Of a stretch of DNA of 14,852 bases, positions 14,279 to 14,852 are shown piece by piece (the first letter of the stretch is position 1; every line of letters begins with the position of its first letter). The position numbers and the translations under genes are program-made. Source of the DNA: Nitrospiraceae bacterium UBA6905. Lineage in GTDB: Bacteria; Nitrospirota; Thermodesulfovibrionia; Thermodesulfovibrionales; UBA6898. The DNA is taken from positions 743 to 15,594 of the forward strand of contig DKBH01000097.1 of assembly GCA_002451165.1 (NCBI GenBank). Direction: 5' to 3'. Under the pieces are notes generated by a model that made no database searches, was not told the origin of the DNA, and was given only the letters and a program-made list of their open reading frames with translations.

Positions 14279-14473
14279 TCAACTCCGCTCTAAGATGACC
14301 GCAACGAGGGCGATGAACAGCGCCCATGCAGTGACGATGTAAAGGTAGAGCGCCGGAAGGCCGAACCATAGCGCATCCTGGTGAAAGATGGCAAACACCG
14401 GGAAGTTCAGAAGGAGAATGCCCCCGATCAGCAGTGCTGTCAGACGCTCTATTTTCTTTCTGAATTCCGGCAT
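14279..14473 (-). CDS. Small two-helix membrane protein
   Basis: The 64-residue protein has a short basic start (MPEFRKKIERL) and two hydrophobic helices at about residues 12-30 and 38-60, ending in VILERS. It has the size and layout of the small membrane partners (DUF4212/DUF485-like) that accompany sodium:solute symporters, and it lies just upstream of the symporter-kinase gene. I cannot assign it to one family from sequence alone. The ATG has an AAGGAAAGG ribosome binding site. It starts 21 bases after the exonuclease gene ends, so the two are probably co-transcribed. Confidence 0.7.
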   Translation of the reverse strand: MPEFRKKIERLTALLIGGILLLNFPVFAIFHQDALWFGLPALYLYIVTAWALFIALVAVILERS

Positions 14474-14494
14474 AGGTACATCCTTTCCTTCTGA

Positions 14495-14852
14495 TCACAT
14501 GCCCCGGTTCGCGGTCAGTACTGCGCGGCAAGCATCGATCGCCTGACCGAGGGTCAGGATGCCCCGCTCCCGTAAGCGCGGAAGGAGCCGTGAGAAGATC
14601 TGTGCTGTGATGAAGGCATCTCCCAGGGCGGTATGGCGCTTGTCGAGATCTATGCCGAGCCGCCGGGCAATGGATTCGAGAGAATGCTCGGGGGTATGGG
14701 AATGAACTGCCATCGAGAGCAGCAGAACATCGAGGACCGGGTTGGTAAAACGAACCCCGCCTTCCGCCTCGCAGGAGCGGATGAAGCTCATGTCGAAGGC
14801 CGTGTCATAGCCCACGAGTACGGCGTCGCCGGCAAAGGCCTGAAACGCCCTG
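14495..14852 (-). CDS. DnaQ-like 3'-5' exonuclease, C-terminal part (5' end beyond window)
   Basis: The frame stays open to the window end, so the N-terminus, including the first DxE motif, is missing. The 118 visible residues show the ExoII motif (VLVGYDTAFDMSFI) and the ExoIII motif (HTALGDAFITAQIF) of the DEDDh exonuclease group (DNA polymerase III epsilon/RNase T type). They also include the ARRLGIDLDKRHTAL segment found in these proteins. Such an exonuclease, sometimes with a CBS/DUF294 nucleotidyltransferase protein, is often encoded with acetate symporter and CrbS-type kinase genes. That matches the order here. Whether it is free or fused to another domain cannot be seen. Confidence 0.9.
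   Translation of the reverse strand, partial: RAFQAFAGDAVLVGYDTAFDMSFIRSCEAEGGVRFTNPVLDVLLLSMAVHSHTPEHSLESIARRLGIDLDKRHTALGDAFITAQIFSRLLPRLRERGILTLGQAIDACRAVLTANRGM

Noticed and set aside
1..14852. CRISPR array, tRNA, rRNA or an integrase gene
   Set aside because: No regularly spaced direct repeats, no cloverleaf and no tyrosine or serine recombinase motif were found on either strand.

Overview
The window looks like chromosomal DNA of a free-living Gram-negative bacterium with a fairly GC-rich core genome. The core genes (a lemA/DUF2207 pair, an acetyl-CoA hydrolase/transferase fused to a GNAT domain, a CrbS-like sodium/solute-symporter histidine kinase, and a small membrane protein with a DnaQ-type exonuclease) would fit Deltaproteobacteria-like or Nitrospirota-like lineages. 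No rRNA or other decisive marker is present, so this placement is an inference.

Layout. Bases 1-2311 hold the 3' part of a HEAT-TPR-coiled-coil-CHAT protease gene. Bases 2312-2775 are non-coding with several inverted repeats. Bases 2776-6911 form an accessory island. It contains a displaced copy of the 3' end of the DUF2207 gene, a fragment of a DUF6884-like gene, a DUF4160/DUF2442 pair, a HigBA-like toxin-antitoxin operon with a readable promoter and operator, a small PD-(D/E)XK-like protein, and a secreted HEAT-repeat protein. Bases 6912-9224 (minus strand) are the DUF2207 and lemA operon. Bases 9356-11254 (plus strand) encode the CoA-transferase-GNAT protein. Bases 11334-14852 (minus strand) run exonuclease, small membrane protein, symporter-kinase, in the direction of transcription. 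This resembles the acetate-uptake/acetate-sensing gene groups of other bacteria.

The most notable structure is in the island. A core of about 21 bp spanning the DUF2207 stop codon occurs three times in direct orientation (about 2776, 4190 and 6897). It divides the island into two units of about 1.4 and 2.7 kb. The left copy continues into 157 bp of the DUF2207 3' end. This differs from the resident gene at 11 positions, 8 of them synonymous third-codon changes. That pattern points to a 3' end diverged under selection and brought in or displaced by an integrating element, rather than a neutral local duplication. No integrase is visible in the window.

Inside the second unit, genes are followed by attC-like sites (4993-5059, 5530-5584 and, more weakly, 6743-6831). 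They have paired outer core boxes and imperfect inner stems with unpaired bases, suggesting a small integron-type cassette run without an integrase. Several genes that lead a module have a -10-like hexamer only 5-7 bases before the start codon and no ribosome binding site. Second genes in the same pairs have good Shine-Dalgarno sequences. This suggests leaderless translation of the leading genes.
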